DNA of 64,000 nucleotides from Halisarca cf. caerulea (taxonomy: Eukaryota; Porifera; Demospongiae; Chondrillida; Halisarcidae), in the NCBI GenBank assembly GCA_963170055.1, contig CAUJGJ010000107.1, positions 36,001 to 100,000 on the forward strand, given 5' to 3'. Position numbers and translations under genes: made by a program. Below, in pieces: positions 13,201 through 27,100 of the stretch. The notes under the pieces were generated by a model. The model saw nothing but the letters and a program-made list of their open reading frames with translations. It was not told the origin of the DNA and searched no databases. Every line of letters begins with the position of its first letter. Position 1 is the first letter of the stretch.

Positions 13201-16200
13201 AGTTTCTTATATGCTGTGGGCGTATTTGTGTAGTGTTGGATATGGTGGTGCTAATACCAATATTTGGCACTAGCACCACGCACATTGTCAGGGGACACAC
13301 ATGAAGTTTCTGAAGTGCTGTGGGCGTATCTGTGTAGTGTTATATATGCTGGTGCTAATACCAATATTTGGCACTAGCACCACGCACATTCCCAGTGGAC
13401 ACACATGAAGTTTCTGAAGTGCTGTGGGCGTATTTGTGTAGTGTTGGATATGGTGGTGCTAATACCAACATTTGGCACTAGCACCACGCACATTCCCATT
13501 TGACACACATGAAGATTTTTAACTACTGTGGGCGTATTTGTGTAGTGTTGGATATGCTGGTGCTAATACCAATATTTGGCACTAGCACCACGCACATTCC
13601 CAGTGGACACACATGACCTTTCTGAAGTGCTGTGGGCGTATTTGTGTAGTGTTTGATATGGTGGTGCTAATACCAATATTTGGCACTAGCACCACGCACA
13701 TTCCCAGTGGACACACATGACCTTTCTGAAGTGCTGTGGGCGTATTTGTGTAATGTTGGATATGCTGGTGCTAATACCAATATTTGGCACTAGCACCACG
13801 CACATTCCCAGTAGACACACATTAAGTTTTTTAAGTGCTGAGGGCGTATTTGTGTAGTGTTGTATATGCTGGTGCTAATACCAATATTTGGCACTAGCAC
13901 CACGCACATTCTCAGGGGACACACATGAAGTTTCTGAAGATCTGTGGGCGTATCTGTGTAGTGTTGGATATGCTGGTGCTAATACCAATATTTGAAACTA
14001 GCACCACGCACATTCCCAGTGGACAAACATGAAGTTTCTGAAGTGCTGTGGGCGTATTTGTATAGTGTTGGATATGCTGGTGCTAATACCAATATTTGGC
14101 ACTAGCACCACGCACATTCCGATTGGACACACATGAAGATTTTTAACTACTGTGGGCGTATTTGTGTAATGTTGGATATGCTGGTGCTAATACCAATATT
14201 TGGTACTAGCACCACGCACATTCCCAGTGGACACACATGAAGTTTCTGAAGTGCTGTGGGCGTATTTGTGTAGTGTTGGATATGGTGGTGCTAATACCAA
14301 TATTTGTCACTAGCACCACGCACATTCCCAGTGGACACACATGACCTTTCTGAAGTACTGTGGGCGTATTTGTGTAGTGTTGGATATGCTGGTGCTAATA
14401 CCAATATTTGGCACTAGCACCACGCACATTCCCAGTAGACACACATTAAGTTTCTGAAGTGCTGTGGGCGTATTTGTGTAGTGTTGGATATGCTGGTGCT
14501 AATACCAATATTTGGCACTAGCACCACGCACATTCCCAGTGGACAAACATGAAGTTTCTGAAGTGCTGTGGGCGTATTTGTGTAGTATTGGATATGCTGG
14601 TGCTAATACCAATATTTGGCACTAGCACCACGCACATTCCGATTGGACACACATGAAGATTTTTAACTACTGTGGGCGTATTTGTGTAATGTTGGATATG
14701 CTGGTGCTAATACAAATATTTGGTACTAGCACCACGCACATTCCCAGTGGACACACATGACCTTTCTGAAGTGCTGTGGGCGTATTTGTGTAGTGTTGGA
14801 TATGGTGGTGCTAATACCAATATTTGTCACTAGCACCACGCACATTCCCAGTGGACACACATGACCTTTCTGAAGTGCTGTGGGCGTATTTGTGTAGTGT
14901 TGGATATGCTGGTGCTAATACCAATATTTGGCACTAGCACCACGCACATTCCCAGTAGACACACATTAAGTTTCTGAAGTGCTGTGGGCGTATTTGTGTA
15001 GTGTTGGATATGCTGGTGCTAATACCAATATTTGGCACTAGCACCACACACATTCGCAGTGGACACACATGAAGTTTCTGAAGTTCTGTGGGCGTATTTG
15101 TGTAGTGTTGGATATGCTGGTGCTAATACCAATATTTGGCACTAGCACCACGCACATTCCCAGTGGACACACATGAAGTTTCTGAAGTGCTGTGGGCGTA
15201 TTTGTGTAGTGTTGGATATGGTGGTGCTAATACCAATATTTGGCACTAGCACCACACACATTCCCAGAGGACACACATGAAGATTTTTAACTACTGAGGA
15301 AGTATTTGTGTAGTGTTGGATATGCTGGTGCTAATACCAATATTTGGCACTAGCACCACGCACATTCCCAGTGGACACACATGACTTTTCTGAAGTGCTG
15401 TAGGCGTATTTGTGTAGTGTTGGATATGGTGGTGCTAATACCAATATTTGGCACTAGCACCACGCACATTCCCAGTGGACACACATGACCATTCTGAAGT
15501 GCTGTGGGCGTATATGTGTAGTGTTGGATATGCTGGTGCTAATACAAATATTTGGTACTAGCACCACGCACATTCCCAGTAGACACACATTAAGTTTCTG
15601 AAGATCTGTGGGCGTATTTGTGTAGTGTTGGATATGCTGGTGCTAATACCAATATTTGGCACTGGCACCAAGCGCATTCCCAGTGGAAACACATGACCTT
15701 TCTGAAGTACTGTGGGCGTATTTGTGTAGTGTTGGATGTGGTGGTGCTAATACCAATATTTGTCACTAGCACCACGCACATTCCCAGTGGACACACATGA
15801 AGTTTCTGAAGTGCTGTGGGCGTATTTGTGTAGTGTTGGATATGGTGGTGCTAATACCAATATTTGGCACTAGCACCACGCACTTTCCCAGTGGACACAC
15901 ATGAAGTTTCTTATATGCTGTGGGCGTATTTGTGTAGTGTTGGATATGGTGGTGCTAATACCAATATTTGGCACTAGCACCACGCACATTGTCAGGGGAC
16001 ACACATGAAGTTTCTGAAGTGCTGTGGGCGTATCTGTGTAGTGTTATATATGCTGGTGCTAATACCAATATTTGGCACTAGCACCACGCACATTCCCAGT
16101 GGACACACATGAAGTTTCTGAAGTGCTGTGGGCGTATTTGTGTAGTGTTGGATATGGTGGTGCTAATACCAACATTTGGCACTAGCACCACGCACATTCC

Positions 16201-19200
16201 CATTTGACACACATGAAGATTTTTAACTACTGTGGGCGTATTTGTGTAGTGTTGGATATGCTGGTGCTAATACCAATATTTGGCACTAGCACCACGCACA
16301 TTCCCAGTGGACACACATGACCTTTCTGAAGTGCTGTGGGCGTATTTGTGTAGTGTTTGATATGGTGGTGCTAATACCAATATTTGGCACTAGCACCACG
16401 CACATTCCCAGTGGACACACATGACCTTTCTGAAGTGCTGTGGGCGTATTTGTGTAATGTTGGATATGCTGGTGCTAATACCAATATTTGGCACTAGCAC
16501 CACGCACATTCCCAGTAGACACACATTAAGTTTTTTAAGTGCTGAGGGCGTATTTGTGTAGTGTTGTATATGCTGGTGCTAATACCAATATTTGGCACTA
16601 GCACCACGCACATTCTCAGGGGACACACATGAAGTTTCTGAAGATCTGTGGGCGTATCTGTGTAGTGTTGGATATGCTGGTGCTAATACCAATATTTGAA
16701 ACTAGCACCACGCACATTCCCAGTGGACAAACATGAAGTTTCTGAAGTGCTGTGGGCGTATTTGTATAGTGTTGGATATGCTGGTGCTAATACCAATATT
16801 TGGCACTAGCACCACGCACATTCCGATTGGACACACATGAAGATTTTTAACTACTGTGGGCGTATTTGTGTAATGTTGGATATGCTGGTGCTAATACCAA
16901 TATTTGGTACTAGCACCACGCACATTCCCAGTGGACACACATGAAGTTTCTGAAGTGCTGTGGGCGTATTTGTGTAGTGTTGGATATGGTGGTGCTAATA
17001 CCAATATTTGTCACTAGCACCACGCACATTCCCAGTGGACAAACATGACCTTTCTGAAGTACTGTGGGCGTATTTGTGTAGTGTTGGATATGCTGGTGCT
17101 AATACCAATATTTGGCACTAGCACCACGCACATTCCCAGTAGACACACATTAAGTTTCTGAAGTGCTGTGGGCGTATTTGTGTAGTGTTGGATATGCTGG
17201 TGCTAATACCAATATTTGGCACTAGCACCACACACATTCGCAGTGGACACACATGAAGTTTCTGAAGTTCTGTGGGCGTATTTGTGTAGTGTTGGATATG
17301 CTGGTGCTAATACCAATATTTGGCACTAGCACCACGCACATTCCCAGTGGACACACATGAAGTTTCTGAAGTGCTGTGGGCGTATTTGTGTAGTGTTGGA
17401 TATGGTGGTGCTAATACCAATATTTGGCACTAGCACCACGCACATTCCCAGTGGACACACATGAAGTTTCTGAAGTGCTGTGGGCATATTTTTGTAGTGT
17501 TGGATATGCTGGTGCTAATACCAATATTTGGCACTAGCACCACGCACATTCCCAGTGGACACACATAACCTTTCTGAAGTACTGTGGGCGTATTTGTGTA
17601 GTGTTGGATATGCTGGTGCTAATACCAATATTTGGCACTAGCACCACGCACATTCCCAGTAGACACACATTAAGTTTCTGAAGTGCTGTGGGCGTATTTG
17701 TGTAGTGTTGGATATGCTGGTGCTAATACCAATATTTGGCACTAGCACCACACACATTCGCAGTGGACACACATGAAGTTTCTGAAGTTCTGTGGGCGTA
17801 TTTGTGTAGTGTTGGATATGCTGGTGCTAATACCAATATTTGGCACTAGCACCACGCACATTCCCAGTGGACACACATGACCTTTCTGAAGTGCTGTGGG
17901 CGTATTTGTGTAGTGTTGGATATGGTGGTGCTAATACCAATATTTGGCACTAGCACCACGCACATTCCCAGTGGACACACATGAAGTTTCTGAAGTGCTG
18001 TGGGCATATTTTTGTAGTGTTGGATATGCTGGTGCTAATACCAATATTTGGCACTAGCACCACGCACATTCCCAGTGGACACACATGAAGTTCCTGAAGT
18101 GCTGTGGGCGTATTTGTGTAGTGTTGGATATGGTGGTGCTAATACCAATATTTGGCACTAGCACCACACACATTCCCAGAGGACACACATGAAGATTTTT
18201 AACTACTGTGGAAGTATTTGTGTAATGTTGGATGTGCTGGTGCTAATACCAATATTTGGCACTAGCACCACGCACATTCCCAGTGGACACACATGACCTT
18301 TCTGAAGTGCTGTAGGCGTATTTGTGTAGTGTTGGATATGGTGGTGCTAATACCAATATTTGGCACTAGCACCACGCACATTCCCAGTGGACACACATGA
18401 CCTTTCTGAAGTGCTGTGGGCGTATATGTGTAGTGTTGGATATGCTGGTGCTAATACAAATATTTGGTACTAGCACCACGCACATTCCCAGTGGACACAC
18501 ATGACCTTTCTGAAGTGCTGTGGTCGCATTTGTGTAGTGTTGGATATGCTGGTGCTAATACCAATATTTGGCACTAGCACCACGCACATTGTCAGGGGAC
18601 ACACATGAAGTTTCTGAAGTGCTGTGGGCGTATCTGTGTAGTGTTATATATGCTGGTGCTAATACCAATATTTGGCACTAGCACCACGCACATTCCCAGT
18701 GGACACACATGAAGTTTCTGAAGTGCTGTGGGCGTATTTGTGTAGTGTTGGATATGGTGGTGCTAATACCAACATTTGGCACTAGCACCACGCACATTCC
18801 CATTTGACACACATGAAGATTTTTAACTACTGTGGGCGTATTTGTGTAGTGTTGGATATGCTGGTGCTAATACCAATATTTGGCACTAGCACCACGCACA
18901 TTCCCAGTGGACACACATGACCTTTCTGAAGTGCTGTGGGCGTATTTGTGTAGTGTTTGATATGGTGGTGCTAATACCAATATTTGGCACTAGCACCACG
19001 CACATTCCCAGTGGACACACATGACCTTTCTGAAGTGCTGTGGGCGTATTTGTGTAATGTTGGATATGCTGGTGCTAATACCAATATTTGGCACTAGCAC
19101 CACGCACATTCCCAGTAGACACACATTAAGTTTTTTAAGTGCTGAGGGCGTATTTGTGTAGTGTTGTATATGCTGGTGCTAATACCAATATTTGGCACTA

Positions 19201-21190
19201 GCACCACGCACATTCTCAGGGGACACACATGACCTTTCTGAAGATCTGTGGGCGTATCTGTGTAGTGTTGGATATGCTGGTGCTAATACCAATATTTGAA
19301 ACTAGCACCACGCACATTCCCAGTGGACAAACATGAAGTTTCTGAAGTGCTGTGGGCGTATTTGTATAGTGTTGGATATGCTGGTGCTAATACCAATATT
19401 TGGCACTAGCACCACGCACATTCCGATTGGACACACATGAAGATTTTTAACTACTGTGGGCGTATTTGTGTAATGTTGGATATGCTGGTGCTAATACCAA
19501 TATTTGGTACTAGCACCACGCACATTCCCAGTGGACACACATGAAGTTTCTGAAGTGCTGTGGGCGTATTTGTGTAGTGTTGGATATGGTGGTGCTAATA
19601 CCAATATTTGTCACTAGCACCACGCACATTCCCAGTGGACACACATGACCTTTCTGAAGTACTGTGGGCGTATTTGTGTAGTGTTGGATATGCTGGTGCT
19701 AATACCAATATTTGGCACTAGCACCACGCACATTCCCAGTAGACACACATTAAGTTTCTGAAGTGCTGTGGGCGTATTTGTGTAGTGTTGGATATGCTGG
19801 TGCTAATACCAATATTTGGCACTAGCACCACACACATTCGCAGTGGACACACATGAAGTTTCTGAAGTTCTGTGGGCGTATTTGTGTAGTGTTGGATATG
19901 CTGGTGCTAATACCAATATTTGGCACTAGCACCACGCACATTCCCAGTGGACACACATGAAGTTTCTGAAGTGCTGTGGGCGTATTTGTGTAGTGTTGGA
20001 TATGGTGGTGCTAATACCAATATTTGGCACTAGCACCACGCACATTCCCAGTGGACACACATGAAGTTTCTGAAGTGCTGTGGGCATATTTTTGTAGTGT
20101 TGGATATGCTGGTGCTAATACCAATATTTGGCACTAGCACCACGCACATTCCCAGTGGACACACATGACCTTTCTGAAGTACTGTGGGCGTATTTGTGTA
20201 GTGTTGGATATGCTGGTGCTAATACCAATATTTGGCACTAGCACCACGCACATTCCCAGTAGACACACATTAAGTTTCTGAAGTGCTGTGGGCGTATTTG
20301 TGTAGTGTTGGATATGCTGGTGCTAATACCAATATTTGGCACTAGCACCACACACATTCGCAGTGGACACACATGAAGTTTCTGAAGTTCTGTGGGCGTA
20401 TTTGTGTAGTGTTGGATATGCTGGTGCTAATACCAATATTTGGCACTAGCACCACGCACATTCCCAGTGGACACACATGACCTTTCTGAAGTGCTGTGGG
20501 CGTATTTGTGTAGTGTTGGATATGGTGGTGCTAATACCAATATTTGGCACTAGCACCACGCACATTCCCAGTGGACACACATGAAGTTTCTGAAGTGCTG
20601 TGGGCATATTTTTGTAGTGTTGGATATGCTGGTGCTAATACCAATATTTGGCACTAGCACCACGCACATTCCCAGTGGACACACATGAAGTTCCTGAAGT
20701 GCTGTGGGCGTATTTGTGTAGTGTTGGATATGGTGGTGCTAATACCAATATTTGGCACTAGCACCACACACATTCCCAGAGGACACACATGAAGATTTTT
20801 AACTACTGTGGAAGTATTTGTGTAATGTTGGATGTGCTGGTGCTAATACCAATATTTGGCACTAGCACCACGCACATTCCCAGTGGACACACATGACCTT
20901 TCTGAAGTGCTGTAGGCGTATTTGTGTAGTGTTGGATATGGTGGTGCTAATACCAATATTTGGCACTAGCACCACGCACATTCCCAGTGGACACACATGA
21001 CCTTTCTGAAGTGCTGTGGGCGTATATGTGTAGTGTTGGATATGCTGGTGCTAATACAAATATTTGGTACTAGCACCACGCACATTCCCAGTGGACACAC
21101 ATGACCTTTCTGAAGTGCTGTGGTCGCATTTGTGTAGTGTTGGATATGCTGGTGCTAATACCAATATTTGGCACTAGCACCACGCACATT
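10271..21190. repeat. Serial 25-29-monomer higher-order repeats
   Basis: The rare variant CACATTGTCAGGGGACACAC starts a long ordered block each time it appears. The GTCAGG of this variant lies at 10271, 13287, 15991 and 18591, giving spacings of 3016, 2704 and 2600 bp, exactly 29, 26 and 25 monomers. Monomer order within blocks is shared, so the differing lengths reflect gain or loss of whole monomers. The 15991-18590 and 18591-21190 blocks are the clearest pair. At 21191 the expected GTCAGG is replaced by CCCAGTAG, so the series ends there. Confidence 0.85.
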
Positions 21191-24100
21191 CCCAGTAGAC
21201 ACACATTAAGTTTCTGAAGTGCTGTGGGCGTATTTGTGTAGTGTTGGATATGCTGGTGCTAATACCAATATTTGGCACTAGCACCACACACATTCGCAGT
21301 GGACACACATGAAGTTTCTGAAGTTCTGTGGGCGTATTTGTGTAGTGTTGGATATGCTGGTGCTAATACCAATATTTGGCACTAGCACCACGCACATTCC
21401 CAGTGGACACACATGAAGTTTCTGAAGTGCTGTGGGCGTATTTGTGTAGTGTTGGATATGGTGGTGCTAATACCAATATTTGGCACTAGCACCACGCACA
21501 TTCCCAGTGGACACACATGAAGTTTCTGAAGTGCTGTGGGCATATTTTTGTAGTGTTGGATATGCTGGTGCTAATACCAATATTTGGCACTAGCACCACG
21601 CACATTCCCAGTGGACACACATGACCTTTCTGAAGTGCTGTGGGCGTATTTGTGTAGTGTTGGATATGCTGGTGCTAATACCAATATTTGGCACTAGCAC
21701 CACGCACATTCCCAGTAGACACACATTAAGTTTCTGAAGTGCTGTGGGCGTATTTGTGTAGTGTTGGATATGCTGGTGCTAATACCAATATTTGGCACTA
21801 GCACCACACACATTCGCAGTGGACACACATGAAGTTTCTGAAGTTCTGTGGGCGTATTTGTGTAGTGTTGGATATGCTGGTGCTAATACCAATATTTGGC
21901 ACTAGCACCACGCACATTCCCAGTGGACACACATGAAGTTTCTGAAGTGCTGTGGGCGTATTTGTGTAGTGTTGGATATGGTGGTGCTAATACCAATATT
22001 TGGCACTAGCACCACGCACATTCCCAGTGGACACACATGAAGTTTCTGAAGTGCTGTGGGCGTATTTGTGTAGTGTTGGATATGCTGGTGCTAATACCAA
22101 TATTTGGCACTAGCACCACGCACTTTCCCAGTGGACACACATGAAGTTTCTTATATGCTGTGGGCGTATTTGTGTAGTGTTGGATATGGTGGTGCTAATA
22201 CCAATATTTGGCACTAGCACCACGCACATTCCCAGTGGACACACATGACCTTTCTGAAGTGCTGTGGGCGTATATGTGTAGTGTTGGATATGCTGGTGCT
22301 AATTCAAATATTTGGTACTAGCACCACGCACATTCCCAGTGGACACACATGACCTTTCTGAAGTGCTGTGGTCGCATTTGTGTAGTGTTATATATGCTGG
22401 TACTAATACCAATATTTGGCACTTGTACCACGCACATTCCCAGAGGACACACATGAAGTTTCTTAACTACTGTGGGCGTATTTTCTTAATGTTGGATATG
22501 CTGGTGCTAATACCAATATTTGGCACTAGCACCACGCACATTCCCAGTGGACACACATGACTTTTCTGAAGTGCTGTAGGCGTATTTGTGTAGTGTTGGA
22601 TATGGTGGTGCTAATACCAATATTTGGCACTAGCACCACGCACATTCCCAGTGGACACACATGACCTTTCTGAAGTACTGTGGGCGTATTTGTGTAATGT
22701 TGGATATGCTGGTGCTAATACCAATATTTGGCACTGGCACCACGCGCATTCCCAGTGGACACACATGACCTTTCTGAAGTACTGTGGGCGCATTTGTGTA
22801 GTGTGATGTGGTGGTGCTAATACCAATATTTGGCACTAGCACCACGCACATTCCCAGTGGACACACATGAAGTTTCTGAAGTGCTGTGGGCGTATTTGTG
22901 TAGTGTTGGATATGCTGGTGCTAATACCAATATTTGGCACTAGCACCACGCACTTTCCCAGTGGACACACATGAAGTTTCTTATATGCTGTGGGCGTATT
23001 TGTGTAGTGTTGGATATGGTGGTGCTAATACCAATATTTGGCACTAGCACCACGCACATTCTCAGGGGACACACATGAAGTTTCTGAAGATCTGTGGGCG
23101 TATCTGTGTAGTGTTGGATATGCTGGTGCTAATACCAATATTTGGCACTAGCACCACGCACATTCCCAGTGGACAAACATGAAGTTTCTGAAGTGCTGTG
23201 GGCGTATTTGTGTAGTGTTGGATATGCTGGTGCTAATACCAATATTTGGCACTAGCACCACGCACATTCCGATTGGACACACATGAAGATTTTTAACTAC
23301 TGTGGGCGTATTTGTGTAATGTTGGATATGCTGGTGCTAATACCAATATTTGGCACTAGCACCACGCACATTCCCAGTGGACACAAATGAAGTTTCTGAA
23401 GTGCTGTGGGCGTATTTGTGTAGTGTTGGATATGCTGGTGCTAATACCAATATTTGGCACTAGCACCACACACATTCGCAGTGGACACACATGAAGTTTC
23501 TGAAGTTCTGTGGGCGTATTTGTGTAGTGTTGGATATGCTGGTGCTAATACCAATATTTGGCACTAGCACCACGCACATTCCCAGTGGACACACATGAAG
23601 TTTCTGAAGTGCTGTTAGCGTATTTGTGTAGTGTTGGATATGGTGGTGCTAATACCAATATTTGGCACTAGCACCACGCACATTCCCAGTGAACACACAT
23701 GAAGTTTCTGAAGTGCTGTGGGCATATTTTTGTAGTGTTGGATATGCTGGTGCTAATACCAATATTTGGCACTAGCACCACGCACATTCCCAGTGGACAC
23801 ACATGAAGTTTCTGAAGTGCTGTGGGCGTATTTGTGTAGTGTTGGATATGGTGGTGCTAATACCAATATTTGGCACTAGCACCACGCACATTCCGATTGG
23901 ACACACATGAAGATTTTTAACTACTGTGGGCGTATTTGTGTAATGTTGGATATGGTGGTGCTAATACCAATATTTGGCACTAGCACCACGCACATTCCCA
24001 GTGGACACACATGAAGTTTCTGAAGTGCTGTGGGCGTATTTGTGTAGTGTTGGATATGCTGGTGCTAATACCAATATTTGGCACTAGCACCACACACATT

Positions 24101-27100
24101 CGCAGTGGACACACATGAAGTTTCTGAAGTTCTGTGGGCGTATTTGTGTAGTGTTGGATATGCTGGTGCTAATACCAATATTTGGCACTAGCACCACGCA
24201 CATTCCCAGTGGACACACATGAAGTTTCTGAAGTGCTGTTGGCGTATTTGTGTAGTGTTGGATATGGTGGTGCTAATACCAATATTTGGCACTAGCACCA
24301 CGCACATTCCCAGTGAACACACATGAAGTTTCTGAAGTGCTGTGGGCATATTTTTGTAGTGTTGGATATGCTGGTGCTAATACCAATATTTGGCACTAGC
24401 ACCACGCACATTCCCAGTGGACACACATGAAGTTTCTGAAGTGCTGTGGGCGTATTTGTGTAGTGTTGGATATGGTGGTGCTAATACCAATATTTGGCAC
24501 TAGCACCACACACATTCCCAGAGGACACACATGAAGATTTTTAACTACTGTGGAAGTATTTGTGTAATGTTGGATATGCTGGTGCTAATACCAATATTTG
24601 GCACTAGCACCACGCACATTCCCAGTGGACACACATGACTTTTCTGAAGTGCTGTAGGCGTATTTGTGTAGTGTTGGATATGGTGGTGCTAATACCAATA
24701 TTTGGCACTAGCACCACGCAAATTCCCAGTGGACACACATGACCTTTCTGAAGTGCTGTGGGCGTATATGTGTAGTGTTGGATATGCTGGTGCTAATACA
24801 AATATTTGGTACTAGCACCACGCACATTCCCAGAAGACACACATTAAGTTTCTGAAGATCTGTGGGCGTATTTGTGTAGTGTTGGATATGCTGGTGCTAA
24901 TACCAATATTTGGCACTAGCACCACACACATTCCCAGTGGACACACATGAAGATTCTTAACAACTGTGGGCGTATTTGTGTAATTTGGATATGCTGGTGC
25001 TAATACCAATATTTGGCACTGGCACCAAGCGCATTCCCAGTGGAAACACATGACCTTTCTGAAGTACTGTGGGCGTATTTGTGTAGTGTTGGATGTGGTG
25101 GTGCTAATACCAATATTTGTCACTAGCACCACGCACATTCCCAGTGGACACACATGAAGTTTCTGAAGTGCTGTGGGCGTATTTGTGTAGTGTTGGATAT
25201 GGTGGTGCTAATACCAATATTTGGCACTAGCACCACGCACTTTCCCAGTGGACACACATGAAGTTTCTTATATGCTGTGGGCTTATTTGTGTAGTGTTGG
25301 ATATGCTGGTGCTAATACCAATATTTGGCACTAGCACCACGCACATTGTCAGGGGACACACATGAAGTTTCTGAAGTGCTGTGGGCGTATCTGTGTAGTG
25401 TTATATATGCTGGTGCTAATACCAATATTTGGCACTAGCACCACGCACATTCCCAGTGGACACACATGAAGTTTCTGAAGTGCTGTGGGCGTATTTGTGT
25501 AGTGTTGGATATGGTGGTGCTAATACCAACATTTGGCACTAGCACCACGCACATTCCCATTTGACACACATGAAGATTTTTAACTACTGTGGGCGTATTT
25601 GTGTAGTGTTGGATATGCTGGTGCTAATACCAATATTTGGCACTAGCACCACGCACATTCCCAGTGGACACACATGACCTTTCTAAAGTGCTGTGGGCGT
25701 ATTTGTGTAGTGTTTGATATGGTGGTGCTAATACCAATATTTGGCACTAGCACCACGCACATTCCCAGTGGACACACATGACCTTTCTGAAGTGCTGTGG
25801 GCGTATTTGTGTAGTGTTGGATATGCTGGTGCTAATACCAATATTTGGCACTAGCACCACGCACATTCCCAGTAGAAACACATTAAGTTTTTTAAGTGCT
25901 GAGGGCGTATTTGTGTAGTGTTGTATATGCTGGTGCTAATACCAATATTTGGCACTAGCACCACGCACATTCTCAGGGGACACACATGAAGTTTCTGAAG
26001 ATCTGTGGGCGTATCTGTGTAGTGTTGGATATGCTGGTGCTAATACCAATATTTGGCACTAGCACCACGCACATTTTCAGTGGACAAACATGAAGTTTCT
26101 GAAGTGCTGTGGGCGTATTTGTGTAGTGTTGGATATGCTGGTGCTAATACCAATGTTTGGCACTAGCACCACGCACATTCCGATTGGACACACATGAAGA
26201 TTTTTAACTACTGTGGGCGTATTTGTGTAATGTTGGATATGCTGGTGCTAATACCAATATTTGGTACTAGCACCACGCACATTCCCAGTGGACACACATG
26301 ACCTTTCTGAAGTGCTGTGGGCGTATTTGTGTAGTGTTGGATATGGTGGTGCTAATACCAATATTTGGCACTAGCACCACGCACATTCCCAGTGGACACA
26401 CATGACCTTTCTGAAGTGCTGTGGGCGTATTTGTGTAGTGTTGGATATGCTGGTGCTAATACCAATATTTGGCACTAGCACCACGCACATTCCCAGTAGA
26501 CACACATTAAGTTTCAGAAGTGCTGTGGGCGTATTTGTGTAGTGTTGGATATGCTGGTGCTAATACCAATATTTGGCACTAGCACCACACACATTCGCAG
26601 TGGACACACATGAAGTTTCTGAAGTTCTGTGGGCGTATTTGTGTAGTGTTGGATATGCTGGTGCTAATACCAATATTTGGCACTAGCACCACGCACATTC
26701 CCAGTAGACACACATTAAGTTTCTGAAGTGCTGTGGGCGTATTTGTGTAGTGTTGGATATGCTGGTGCTAATACCAATATTTGGCACTAGCACCACACAC
26801 ATTCGCAGTGGACACACATGAAGTTTCTGAAGTTCTGTGGGCGTATTTGTGTAGTGTTGGATATGCTGGTGCTAATACCAATATTTGGCACTAGCACCAC
26901 GCACATTCCCAGTGGACACACATGAAGTTTCTGAAGTGCTGTGGGCGTATTTGTGTAGTGTTGGATATGGTGGTGCTAATACCAATATTTGGCACTAGCA
27001 CCACGCACATTCCCAGTGGACACACATGAAGTTTCTGAAGTGCTTTGGGCATATTTTTGTAGTGTTGGATATGCTGGTGCTAATACCAATATTTGGCACT

